DNA of 17,860 bases from Paracoccaceae bacterium (GTDB lineage: Bacteria > Pseudomonadota > Alphaproteobacteria > Rhodobacterales > Rhodobacteraceae), in assembly GCA_003512825.1 (NCBI GenBank), contig DOOI01000179.1, forward strand, positions 1 through 17,860, written 5' to 3'. Below the pieces are notes generated by a model. It was not told the DNA's origin. It searched no databases and saw only the letters and a program-made list of their open reading frames with translations. Below, piece by piece: positions 7,835-15,706 of the stretch. Position 1 is the first letter of the stretch; each line of letters starts with the position of its first letter. The position numbers and the translations under genes were made by a program.

Positions 7835-7856
7835 CGGGGCGCGCGCGCCCCGTTAT
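7831..7856. terminator. Perfect 26-bp palindrome, bidirectional terminator between the thioesterases and ileS
   Basis: Each 13-base arm pairs perfectly: ATAACGGGGCGCG and its complement, with an alternating GC centre. It is followed on the plus strand by CTTTTATG and on the minus strand is preceded by an A-rich stretch. It sits between two convergent genes and includes the stop codon of the second thioesterase. The T-run is short, so factor-independent termination is likely but not certain, and stronger for the plus-strand unit. Confidence 0.75.
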
Positions 7857-7864
7857 CTTTTATG

Positions 7865-10762
7865 TCAGCTCAATGCTTCGTCGTAGCGCGCACAGGTGCC
7901 TGCATGAGAATGCGTGCCGACATCCGGAAGGATCTTCCAGCAGCGCTCGCATTTTTCGCCATCAGCCTCGTGGAAGACAACAGCAACCCCAGGCACGTCC
8001 TCAAGCACAAAGGCACCTTCGGGCGCTGTCTCTGTCGAAACCACGATACCGGAAGTGATGCAGATATCGGCAAAATCAGCTTCCGACAGCTCACCAATCT
8101 GCGCGCGCGCCTCGACGTACACGGTCGGGGCGGCTTCCAACGACGCACCGATTACTTTGGCAGTCCGCTGGACTTCGAGGGCCGCCGTCACTACGCGCCG
8201 CGCTGCCCGGATCTTTGCCCACTTCGCGGCCAATGCCTCGTTGCGCCACGCCGACGGTGTTTCCGGAATATCGGTCAGATGGACCGATGTTTCCTCGCCC
8301 GGATAGCGCTCTAACCAGACTTCCTCCATCGTGAAGACGAGGATCGGCGCAAGCCATGTGGTCAATCGGTGGAAAAGAATATCCATCACTGTTCGCGTGG
8401 CGCGACGACGCGAGGTGTCGCCATCGCAATAAAGACTGTCTTTGCGAATGTCGAAATAGAAGGAAGATAGATCGACCGTGGCGAAAGTGAAAATCGCCTG
8501 GAAAACGCCTTGGAAGTCATAGGCCGCATAGCCCTGGCGCACCTTGGTATCCAAATCAGCCAAACGATGCAGAACCCACTGCTCCAACTCGGGCATGTCT
8601 GCAAGGTCCACGCGATCACTTTCGGTGAAATCACTTAATGAGCCGAGCAAGAAGCGCATTGTATTGCGAAGGCGGCGATAGCTATCAGCCACGCCCTTCA
8701 GGATTTCTTTGCCGATACGCAAATCAACCGTGTAGTCGGATTGAGCGACCCAAAGCCGCAAGATATCCGCGCCGTATTCGTCAATCACCTCTTGCGGCGC
8801 CACGGTATTGCCGAGCGATTTGGACATCTTGTTGCCCTTCTCGTCCAGCGTGAAGCCATGCGTTAGCACGCCGCGATACGGTGCGCGCCCAATGGTGCCA
8901 CAAGCCTGAAGCATTGAGGAATGGAACCAACCGCGGTGCTGATCGGTCCCCTCAAGATAAAGGTCGGCAATGCCATCTTCCGAGCCGTCATCACGATCGC
9001 GAAGAACAAAGGCATGTGTTGAGCCCGAGTCAAACCAAACATCCAGAATGTCGAACACTTGTTCATAATCATCCGGCGAAACTATTCCCTTGAGGAAACG
9101 GTCCTTTGCCCCCGCGACATACCAACAATCTGCGCCATCGGCCTCAAACGCGGCCACAATCCGAGCATTAACTTCCTGATTTCTAAGCAAGAAGTCGGCA
9201 TCCGTCGGCTTTGCACCCATTTTGGTGAAGCATGTCAAAGGAACGCCCCACGCGCGTTGACGAGAAAGCACCCAATCTGGCCGGGCCTCGATCATCGAGT
9301 ATAGACGGTTGCGCCCAGTTTGAGGTGTCCATTGTACCAACTTGTCGATCGAGGTCAGCGCACGCTCACGGATTGACGTGCCATAGGTATCCTGGCCGTC
9401 GCCCACAGGACGATCAATCGATGCAAACCATTGGGGCGTATTACGAAAGATCACGGGAGCCTTGGAACGCCACGAATGCGGATAGCTGTGCTTTAGCTTG
9501 GCCTTGCCAAAAAGCCCCCCGGAGAGCGCCATCGCCTTGATGTTGGACACATTTGCTGGCCCTTCTTTCCCATCAGGCAAGATGATGTGCTGGCCCGCGA
9601 AGATCGGCAGGTCAGTACGATAAGAAGAATCTTCGGTGACGTTGTAGGTCATTGGCAGGCCAAATTTTAGACCCAGCTGGTAGTCATCATCGCCATGCGA
9701 AGGAGCCGTATGCACAAATCCCGTGCCCGCCTCTTCTGTGACGTGATCACCCGGCAGCATCGGCACGTCATAGTCCCACTCTGCCAAACCGCCTTCGATT
9801 CCTCGGTAGGGATGCGCGAGGACCATTCCCTCAAGTGCCGCTCCATCTACGTCGGCGACCTTTTCAAAGCCCGTCACCCGTACGCCGACCATCACGCTCT
9901 CCGCGAGAGAATTGGCCAAAAGCACGACTTCACCGGGCTGCGCTGACGAATGCTCATGCACTTCTGTCACACGGTAGAGGCCATAAGAAATCGTCGGTCC
10001 ATACGCAACGGCACGGTTTTGTGGGATCGTCCAAGGCGTCGTCGTCCAGATGACCACACTAAAAGGCGTTTCAGAGACTTTTTCAGCCCCACGCACGGGC
10101 ACGAAGCGCACCCAAACCTGATGGCTTGTGTGGTCATGGTATTCCACCTCAGCCTCCGCGAGCGCAGTCTTCTCGACAGGCGACCACATCACAGGCTTTG
10201 AACCCTGATAAAGCGTGCCCGTCATGAGGAATTTCATAAATTCCTCTGCGATCACGCGCTCGGCGTGAAAATCCATTGTTAAATAGGGTTGCGCCCAATT
10301 GCCCGTGATGCCCAAACGCTTGAACTCTTCCCGCTGAACTTCGATCCAGCCTTCCGCAAACTTGCGGCATTCCTGACGGAACGCGACGAGGTCGACTTCG
10401 TCCTTGTTCAGACCCTTGGCACGATATTGCTCTTCGATTTTCCACTCGATGGGCAAACCGTGACAATCCCAGCCCGGGATATATCGTGCGTCTTTCCCCA
10501 ACATTTGCTGCGACCGGACGATGAAATCCTTGAGCACTTTGTTGAGGGCGTGGCCAATGTGAAGGTGACCATTTGCATAGGGAGGGCCGTCATGCAGCGT
10601 GAACGAGCTGCGCCCTTTATTTTCGCGCAGGCGGTCATAAACACCAATTTTTGCCCAACGCTCCAGCCAACCCGGCTCGCGCTGTGGCAGGCCTGCCCGC
10701 ATGGGGAAATCGGTTTTTGGCAAATTGAGCGTGGCTTTGTAGTCAGGGGTCTCGGCGCACAT
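7865..10762 (-). CDS. ileS: Isoleucyl-tRNA synthetase
   Basis: This is a 965-residue class I aminoacyl-tRNA synthetase that charges tRNA-Ile. Signatures in order are HIGH at 68-71 in GHLHIGHALN, PGWDCHGLPIE at 97-107, and the CP1 editing domain with WTTTPWTIPQN (239-249) and GTGFVHTAPSHG (346-357) followed by three Asp. Next come DVWFDSGSTHAF (574-584), the Rossmann-fold KMSKS loop at 645-649, and the anticodon-binding helical domain. A C-terminal zinc knuckle completes it. That knuckle has C938, C941 and C957, but the expected fourth cysteine is Tyr960 (TAC codon, CARY). The ATG at 10762 has GAAGGA about nine bases upstream. It is convergent with the thioesterase pair and divergent from the haemoglobin gene. 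The upstream leader has a strong hairpin (10830-10859). Function is certain; the zinc-site change is discussed in the findings. Confidence 0.97.
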   Translation of the reverse strand: MCAETPDYKATLNLPKTDFPMRAGLPQREPGWLERWAKIGVYDRLRENKGRSSFTLHDGPPYANGHLHIGHALNKVLKDFIVRSQQMLGKDARYIPGWDCHGLPIEWKIEEQYRAKGLNKDEVDLVAFRQECRKFAEGWIEVQREEFKRLGITGNWAQPYLTMDFHAERVIAEEFMKFLMTGTLYQGSKPVMWSPVEKTALAEAEVEYHDHTSHQVWVRFVPVRGAEKVSETPFSVVIWTTTPWTIPQNRAVAYGPTISYGLYRVTEVHEHSSAQPGEVVLLANSLAESVMVGVRVTGFEKVADVDGAALEGMVLAHPYRGIEGGLAEWDYDVPMLPGDHVTEEAGTGFVHTAPSHGDDDYQLGLKFGLPMTYNVTEDSSYRTDLPIFAGQHIILPDGKEGPANVSNIKAMALSGGLFGKAKLKHSYPHSWRSKAPVIFRNTPQWFASIDRPVGDGQDTYGTSIRERALTSIDKLVQWTPQTGRNRLYSMIEARPDWVLSRQRAWGVPLTCFTKMGAKPTDADFLLRNQEVNARIVAAFEADGADCWYVAGAKDRFLKGIVSPDDYEQVFDILDVWFDSGSTHAFVLRDRDDGSEDGIADLYLEGTDQHRGWFHSSMLQACGTIGRAPYRGVLTHGFTLDEKGNKMSKSLGNTVAPQEVIDEYGADILRLWVAQSDYTVDLRIGKEILKGVADSYRRLRNTMRFLLGSLSDFTESDRVDLADMPELEQWVLHRLADLDTKVRQGYAAYDFQGVFQAIFTFATVDLSSFYFDIRKDSLYCDGDTSRRRATRTVMDILFHRLTTWLAPILVFTMEEVWLERYPGEETSVHLTDIPETPSAWRNEALAAKWAKIRAARRVVTAALEVQRTAKVIGASLEAAPTVYVEARAQIGELSEADFADICITSGIVVSTETAPEGAFVLEDVPGVAVVFHEADGEKCERCWKILPDVGTHSHAGTCARYDEALS

Positions 10763-10829
10763 CTTTGAGCGTCCTTCAGTCTGGAAAATAAAAAGGGGGT
10801 TGGCAGCGCAGAAACCTCATACGCCTTTT

Positions 10830-10859
10830 CCCGGCGGCTGAACGTTTCAGCGCGCCGGG
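10830..10859. other. Strong hairpin in the ileS/haemoglobin divergent gap
   Basis: Outer arms CCCGGC and GCCGGG are separated by a small internal loop from inner arms GCTGAA and TTCAGC, with a CGT loop. It lies 68 bp ahead of the ileS start and would be in its leader if transcription begins upstream of it. No T-run follows on either strand, so it is not a typical intrinsic terminator. Function unknown. Confidence 0.4.
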
Positions 10860-10985
10860 CCGGTAATTCGAAGGATGTTTGAAACCCGGACCGTCATGCG
10901 GGCGTTATATGCGGGGTGGTGGGGCGCGTCCAGAGGGACAGAAACGCGCATTGCATCGCGGCGCCGCGGAGACCATATCTTGTGC

Positions 10986-11399
10986 ATGATCGAAACCGCT
11001 ATCCCACCCAAATTCCCTATCACGCGCGACGAAATCGCTCGGGTGGTCGCGGTGTTTTACGCCTCAGTGCGCCAGCATCCTGGGCTTGGACCTATTTTCG
11101 CAGTGCATGTAGAGGATTGGCCGGCGCATGAGGAGCGGGTTGTGCGATTTTGGGCCAATGCGATTTTGGGCGAGCGCGATTATGACGGCAGCCCTATGGT
11201 TGCCCATACAAACGCAGGCAATGTCAGGCCGGGCATGTTTGACAGCTGGCTACGCCTATTTGATCTCACCTTGCGGCTTGAGTTGATGCCAGAGCAGGCT
11301 GCCGCGTGGTCCGCCTTGGCGCATCGGATCGGCCGAAGCCTGCGCGCTGGCGTTACCGAGCGCCATCACGGCCCTGGGGGCATCCCCAACTTGCGATAA
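10986..11399 (+). CDS. Group III truncated haemoglobin
   Basis: This is a 137-residue 2-on-2 haemoglobin. The proximal haem-ligating histidine is H74 in GSPMVAHTNAG. Group III features include LGPIF (34-38), Tyr25 at the distal B10 position in VFYASVRQ, the WxxH pattern W45-H48, FW at 55-56, and distal Trp88 in FDSWLRLFD. These match the layout of the Campylobacter Ctb protein as I recall it. Likely roles are oxygen or nitric-oxide chemistry in the cytoplasm. The start is uncertain. The ATG at 10986 gives normal family length but has only GGAG at about 14 bases. The frame stays open to ATGs at 10896 and 10875, which would add 30-37 Arg-rich residues not seen in the family. It diverges from ileS. 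A 10-bp-stem hairpin follows the stop. Confidence 0.9.
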   Translation: MIETAIPPKFPITRDEIARVVAVFYASVRQHPGLGPIFAVHVEDWPAHEERVVRFWANAILGERDYDGSPMVAHTNAGNVRPGMFDSWLRLFDLTLRLELMPEQAAAWSALAHRIGRSLRAGVTERHHGPGGIPNLR

Positions 11400-11413
11400 T
11401 TCCCAAAAGTTGA

Positions 11414-11437
11414 CGGCGCACCCCAAAGGGTGCGCCG
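11414..11437. terminator. Hairpin terminator between convergent haemoglobin and Hint genes
   Basis: A perfect 10-base-pair stem, CGGCGCACCC with GGGTGCGCCG, closes a CAAA loop. On the minus strand it is followed by TCAACTTTTGGG, giving a short T-run for the Hint-protein gene. On the plus strand no T-run follows. It lies between the stops of two convergent genes. Confidence 0.72.
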
Positions 11438-11474
11438 CCATCCGCAGCCTTGGGCAGGCACTGGGAAGCCTATA

Positions 11475-12140
11475 TCAAGCTGCTGCGATCTTGTCAGAAG
11501 TCGAGCAAAGCTCGGCGCCAAACTCGATGGCAATGCATTCCGCAATCTGACGGGCGATTGAGAGGGAAGGGCGTTTATAGCTGCGGCGTTCGGACGGACG
11601 GAACAAGTCAATCACGATGTCCGTTTCGGCAGGACAATGGAACAGCGCGCCGCAGTTTGAAAAAACAACCTGCTCATCTTCGAAGTATAGCGTCACCAAC
11701 TCAAACTCTGCACAAGGAGCACGACGCTCAATGCCAAGATAGCCTTCGAGGGTGTGTGCCGGGATCATCGCGAAAGCGTCGCCCATCAATTCATCTGCGG
11801 CGTCATTTTCGATGATCACAAGTTGTTCTGGAAGAAGCCATATTTCCACACGGTTGCCAATAGCTCCTGCTGGGACAAACAGGGGCCAAAGGGCTTCGGG
11901 GCAGGCACCATGACCCGTCCAATAAGGCGTGCGCCGAATGCGGACAACCTTCTGAAGACCATCATCAAAGGTCAGGATTTCGTCGCCAACGGCAACTGCC
12001 TCAACTGGGCGCCAGCCCATCCGACCCGCAACGCGGGTACCACTCACGAGACCGCTGGTTGCAGAATGCGCCCCACCGTCATACGCGGCAGAAAGTTCTG
12101 TCTTACGTGCGGTTGCGATCTTTCCGAACAGCTTTTCCAT
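11475..12140 (-). CDS. Hint-domain (Hint_2) protein lacking the self-processing cysteine
   Basis: This 221-residue protein has a Hedgehog/intein-like Hint_2 fold at about 30-165: SGLVSGTRVAGRMGWRPVEAVAVGDEILTFDDGLQ, then ALWPLFVPAGAIGN, a LPEQLVII strand, and VVFSNCGALFHCP at the end. This layout is familiar from roseobacter Hint proteins. The first catalytic residue, normally Cys before the xPGT-like turn, is replaced by hydrophobic residues (GLVSGT), so classic splicing or cleavage is not expected. No signal peptide or membrane segment is seen. The N-terminal 29 residues and C-terminal 50 (a Ser/Arg-rich stretch, then a helix) are unassigned. The ATG at 12140 has AAGGGA about nine bases upstream. 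It stands apart from the sulfotransferase gene by 188 bp. Its role is unknown; in roseobacters such domains occur in secreted and uncharacterised proteins. Confidence 0.82.
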   Translation of the reverse strand: MEKLFGKIATARKTELSAAYDGGAHSATSGLVSGTRVAGRMGWRPVEAVAVGDEILTFDDGLQKVVRIRRTPYWTGHGACPEALWPLFVPAGAIGNRVEIWLLPEQLVIIENDAADELMGDAFAMIPAHTLEGYLGIERRAPCAEFELVTLYFEDEQVVFSNCGALFHCPAETDIVIDLFRPSERRSYKRPSLSIARQIAECIAIEFGAELCSTSDKIAAA

Positions 12141-12328
12141 TTTCTTTGTCCCTTGGTAGCGCCCGGTTCGTGAGTGACCCGGTGTCGTGCAGCAAGGACA
12201 ATTGAAGTGATTCCGAGGACATCCGTTGGCCCGAAAAGGGACTAAATTGGGGCACTGTTCACACAGCGAAAGGCAATCCCCGGCATAACGGCCATTGTTT
12301 CAGAAATGACGGCTTTTGGTGGAGGAAA
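12141..12328. other. Gap between sulfotransferase and Hint genes
   Basis: This 188-bp stretch is downstream of the sulfotransferase gene and upstream of the Hint gene, both minus. It should contain the Hint promoter. I see no strong -35/-10 pair, hairpin terminator or coding frame in it. Confidence 0.35.
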
Positions 12329-12985
12329 TTAACGTGGATCGAATGAGTATCCGAAGCGGGTAACATCTTCCGCACAGATTTCTGCCACTTTCTCTACCTG
12401 CGAATCGCTAAAAAATGTCCGCCAATCGCGTGACCGCGCACTTTCGTTGGAATGTGACAAGCTGAACGAAAAGCCCAGATGGGCAAAAAGAGGCGCGGCA
12501 TCGGCATCGAAACGCTCTAACCGAATATATAGAGTGGCCCGCTCAGCACCGAAACGATCCGTGAGATAACTCCGCGCAGGAGATGCGCGCATGGACTTGC
12601 CCACATCCGGATGTTCGACAAATTTGCCAAAATCCAGTGTCTTCGCCAAGGCAACATGAAGATGTTCAAAGCGTTGCCCCTGCAGCCAGTGATAGTAGCT
12701 CACCATCCGGTCCCAAGGATTGCGAACCAAGGCAAAGGTAAAGGCCTCGCGAATAAGATTGTCTGGCAGCGCACCTGCAACATCCGCAAGGGTGGAATGC
12801 TTCCACAGTCGCCCTTGTGCCGGAGGCAGATCGTCCCAACGTGCGCGGCGACGGATGGCTTTGGGTGTATCGCCAAGCATCAAGTCATCTTTCATCGCCC
12901 GTTTTTCCAGTGCGAGCGCCAAAGAGGTTCCACCCGTTTTCGGGATATGAACAAAAATGAAATTGCGACCAGGTGACACTATCAT
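12329..12985 (-). CDS. Sulfotransferase family protein
   Basis: This 218-residue protein has both PAPS-binding signatures of the sulfotransferase family. The 5'-phosphosulfate loop is FVHIPKTGGTSLAL (11-24), with K16 as the catalytic candidate. The 3'-phosphate motif is FALVRNPWDRMVSYY (84-98). This is the sulfotransferase family 2 pattern that transfers sulfate from PAPS to a sugar or other hydroxyl. The acceptor is unknown. No signal peptide is obvious. The ATG at 12985 lacks a strong ribosome site, but it starts only 9 bp after the DMT transporter stop, so it is very likely co-transcribed and perhaps coupled. About 188 bp separates its stop from the next gene start. Confidence 0.85.
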   Translation of the reverse strand: MIVSPGRNFIFVHIPKTGGTSLALALEKRAMKDDLMLGDTPKAIRRRARWDDLPPAQGRLWKHSTLADVAGALPDNLIREAFTFALVRNPWDRMVSYYHWLQGQRFEHLHVALAKTLDFGKFVEHPDVGKSMRASPARSYLTDRFGAERATLYIRLERFDADAAPLFAHLGFSFSLSHSNESARSRDWRTFFSDSQVEKVAEICAEDVTRFGYSFDPR

Positions 12986-12994
12986 GGCGGCAGA

Positions 12995-13900
12995 TTACGC
13001 AAGCAAAGCTTGCTCCGCTACCCTGCCCCGCCATGCGATCAACAAACCAGCCAACACAATGAGGCCTATGCCTACAGTTTGTAGCGGCGAAACACTCTGC
13101 CCAAAGAGCCACCACCCAAAAAGAGGCCCGAAGATCATCACGGAATATTCAATGACAGACACCAAACTGGCATCTGCCAACTGATATGCTTTGACGATGC
13201 CATAAACGCCAACAATCGACCCGAGCGCCTGAACCCAGATCACGCCCCAAAGGCCGTCGAGTGGCCAGACCCACCCTCGATTGATATAGCTGTCGCCAGC
13301 CCAGCCTCCCAGCCACAACGTCAAAAGCACAAGGGCCGAGATCACCCCTTGTAACCCCATTGTACCCAAAAGAAGCACCACCGTGCTCTCTTCGCTGCAT
13401 TTTTCTCGGGTCACCAGTGCCCCCACCGCATAAAGTGCGCCGCCGAAAATGGGCAATAACAGCGCCAAAGACAGGCCACCGCCGCCGGGTTGCAACACCA
13501 GTAATGCACCAGAAAAACCAATCCCCACGGCCAGCATTCTCCATGGGCCGATCCGCCGTCCCATCAGCAAACCAAAAATCAGCACAAAAATCGGAGCAGT
13601 GTATAGGCCTGCCAAAGCCTGTGCGATTGGCATAATGCCCAAAGCGCCAAAATAGCAAAGCATTGCCCCCGCGACGATGCCGGAACGCCCAAGCACCCAA
13701 AAGATCCGCTGCACGCCCAGACCGCCAAGGCCAAGGAACGGCAGACACAAAATAGCGGGCACCGCGATGATCGTTCGCAAAACGAAAAACTGCCACAGTC
13801 CCAAGCGGCTAGAAATACCCGCAATCAAATTGTCGATAAGGCCGATCATCAGCATCGCCATCAACATCCATAGGGTCGCAGCCAAGGGTCTGTTTTGCAT
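12995..13900 (-). CDS. EamA-family DMT transporter
   Basis: This 301-residue integral membrane protein is very hydrophobic, with about ten predicted membrane segments in two EamA halves. The first half spans roughly 8-135 and the second 145-290. Visible features are LWMLMAMLMIGLIDNLIAG, GAMLCYFGALGIMPIAQALA, TAPIFVLIFGLLMGRRIG and a second-half repeat VSVIEYSVMIFGPLFGWWLFGQ. DMT members export small molecules such as amino acids or purines, and this one's substrate is unknown. The ATG at 13900 follows GGAGGAGG at a suitable distance. It is first in a unit with the sulfotransferase gene (9 bp gap) and divergent from the acyl-CoA synthetase gene, sharing an 85-bp gap. Confidence 0.9.
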   Translation of the reverse strand: MQNRPLAATLWMLMAMLMIGLIDNLIAGISSRLGLWQFFVLRTIIAVPAILCLPFLGLGGLGVQRIFWVLGRSGIVAGAMLCYFGALGIMPIAQALAGLYTAPIFVLIFGLLMGRRIGPWRMLAVGIGFSGALLVLQPGGGGLSLALLLPIFGGALYAVGALVTREKCSEESTVVLLLGTMGLQGVISALVLLTLWLGGWAGDSYINRGWVWPLDGLWGVIWVQALGSIVGVYGIVKAYQLADASLVSVIEYSVMIFGPLFGWWLFGQSVSPLQTVGIGLIVLAGLLIAWRGRVAEQALLA

Positions 13901-13985
13901 TTTGGTCCTCCTCCCCTTCCCTTTCCCCAGTGTACCGCAATAGTCTGTCCAGAAAGCGGCACGCGCCGCACTTGGGAGGACAATG

Positions 13986-15611
13986 ATGGGTTGGTTGGCG
14001 GATGAGCGTGGCTTGGAAAAATGTGCGGCAAACTACGTACCGCTCACACCTCTGTCGTATCTAGACCGTGCAGTAGCCGTCTATAGGCATGAGTTAGCCG
14101 TCGTATATGGACCGCATCGCAAGACCTATGCCGAATATCATGCGCGCGTGAGCCAGTTGGCTTCTGCATTGGTAGGGTTAGGGGTGAAGCCAGGCGATGT
14201 GGTTGCGACGCTTTTGCCAAACATTCCCGCACAAGCGGAGGCGCATTTCGGCGTGCCTGCCTGTGGCGCGGTTCTCAACACAATCAATACGCGCCTTGAG
14301 GCCGATACTGTTGCCTATATCTTGGATCACGGCGGGGCCAAGGTGTTGTTGGTGGACCCGCAATTCCTTCCCCTTGCTGCGGAAGCGATGGAGCGCATGG
14401 CGGGGGCTGCGCCGATTGTGATCGAAGTGCCCGATGATCATGCTGGTGTCCACGGGCATGGGCATTACCCCCAATATGAAGAGTTCATTGCTGGAGGAGA
14501 TCCTGAATTTGAATGGATCCGGCCCGACGATGAGTGGGAAAGCATCGCGCTCAACTACACATCAGGCACGACCGGTCGCCCCAAGGGTGTGGTGGCGCAT
14601 CATCGCGGTGCCTATCTGAATGCCATGGGCCAAGTTTTATCATGGCGGATCACACTGCGGCCTAAATATCTGACGATCGTGCCACTTTTCCACTGCAACG
14701 GTTGGAGCCACACTTGGATGATGCCCGCCGTTGGAGGCACCGTTGTTTGCTGTCGCGATATTACTGCGCCTGCAATTTTCAATGCGATTGCCGACGAGGG
14801 TGTGACGCATTTTGGTGGTGCTCCCATCGTGCTAAATATGCTTGTGAATGCGCCCGCGGCGCAGCGGCGCGCATTTTCACATGTGGTCGAGGTATTCACC
14901 GCAGGCGCACCGCCCGCACCTGCAACTTTGGCCAAGATCGAGCCCATGGGATTTAACATCACTCAGGTCTATGGGCTCACCGAGACCTATGGCCCAGCAA
15001 CCGAATGCACTTGGGGCCCTCAATGGGACGACCTTACAGGGGACGCGCGCGCCGCGATCAAGGCCCGTCAAGGCGTGGGAATGCCCTTTATGGAGGGCGT
15101 CGCAGTGATGGACCCTACGATGACCCCAATCAAAATGGACGGGATCGAGCAAGGCGAGGTGATGTTCCGCGGGAATGGGGTGATGAAGGGTTACCTAAAG
15201 AACCCGGAAGCCACGGCGGAAGCCTTTAAAGGGGGATGGTTTCATTCCGGCGATATAGCGCTTCAGCATCCAGACACGTATTTGCAAATCGCAGATCGGG
15301 CTAAAGACATCATTATTTCGGGGGGTGAGAATATCTCATCTGTCGAAGTAGAGGGCGTCTTGATGGCGCATCCTGCAGTGCTTCTTTGCGCGGTCGTAGC
15401 CAAGCCTGACGACAAATGGGGCGAAGTGCCATGTGCTTTCATAGAATTGAAGGACGGCGAGATCGCTGACGAGGCCGCTTTGATTGCCTTCACGCGAGAG
15501 CGGCTGGCAGGGTTCAAATGCCCTAAGAAAGTTGTTTTCCGCGAACTCCCCAAGACCTCGACTGGAAAGATCCAAAAGTTCGAGCTTCGCAAAGTCGCCA
15601 AGACACTTTGA
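13986..15611 (+). CDS. Acyl-CoA synthetase (AMP-forming, AMP-binding family)
   Basis: This 541-residue ANL-superfamily adenylating enzyme activates a carboxylic acid with ATP and CoA. Motifs in order are the phosphate loop NYTSGTTGRPKGV (190-202), VPLFHCNGWSHTW (232-244), AGAPPAP (306-312), the adenine-pocket motif QVYGLTETYGP (327-337), GGWFHSGD near 414-421, DRAKDIIISGGENIS near 430-445, and the C-terminal catalytic lysine K528 in KTSTGKIQKFEL. The pattern resembles general acyl-CoA synthetases; chain length cannot be read. Two ATGs (13983, 13986) follow GGGAGG. I chose 13986 for its six-base spacing. It diverges from the DMT gene. The synthetase may feed the beta-oxidation operon elsewhere in this window, but the two are 8 kb apart and not one unit. 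Confidence 0.92.
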   Translation: MGWLADERGLEKCAANYVPLTPLSYLDRAVAVYRHELAVVYGPHRKTYAEYHARVSQLASALVGLGVKPGDVVATLLPNIPAQAEAHFGVPACGAVLNTINTRLEADTVAYILDHGGAKVLLVDPQFLPLAAEAMERMAGAAPIVIEVPDDHAGVHGHGHYPQYEEFIAGGDPEFEWIRPDDEWESIALNYTSGTTGRPKGVVAHHRGAYLNAMGQVLSWRITLRPKYLTIVPLFHCNGWSHTWMMPAVGGTVVCCRDITAPAIFNAIADEGVTHFGGAPIVLNMLVNAPAAQRRAFSHVVEVFTAGAPPAPATLAKIEPMGFNITQVYGLTETYGPATECTWGPQWDDLTGDARAAIKARQGVGMPFMEGVAVMDPTMTPIKMDGIEQGEVMFRGNGVMKGYLKNPEATAEAFKGGWFHSGDIALQHPDTYLQIADRAKDIIISGGENISSVEVEGVLMAHPAVLLCAVVAKPDDKWGEVPCAFIELKDGEIADEAALIAFTRERLAGFKCPKKVVFRELPKTSTGKIQKFELRKVAKTL

Positions 15612-15628
15612 TACTGACGAACCACGCG

Positions 15629-15660
15629 CACGCTGTGCAGCACATTGCTCGCACGGCGTG
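15629..15660 (+). terminator. Hairpin after the acyl-CoA synthetase gene
   Basis: The arms CACGCTGTGC and GCACGGCGTG pair over ten positions with one G-U wobble. Inside, AGCA/TGCT add four more pairs around a CAT loop, with one bulged base. It begins 17 bases after the stop codon. There is no T-run downstream, so intrinsic termination is unproven. The short gap (95 bp) leaves little room for anything else before the next gene. Confidence 0.42.
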
Positions 15661-15706
15661 GGCCTGCTAAACTTATAGATGAAACAGAGGCTGAGCAGAC
15701 GCCCAA

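Noticed and set aside
10763..10860. T-box or similar aminoacyl-tRNA-sensing leader upstream of ileS
   Set aside because: T-boxes are mainly a Gram-positive feature and I see no T-box core sequence or specifier layout.
10875..10985. N-terminal extension of the haemoglobin from an upstream ATG
   Set aside because: The 37 extra residues are Arg-rich and unlike group III haemoglobins; the ATG at 10986 gives normal length. Not excluded, because the ribosome site at 10986 is weak.
13149..13796. 215-codon minus-strand frame within the DMT transporter gene
   Set aside because: Out-of-frame shadow with Arg/Trp-rich composition; the overlapping frame has coherent membrane segments and EamA layout.
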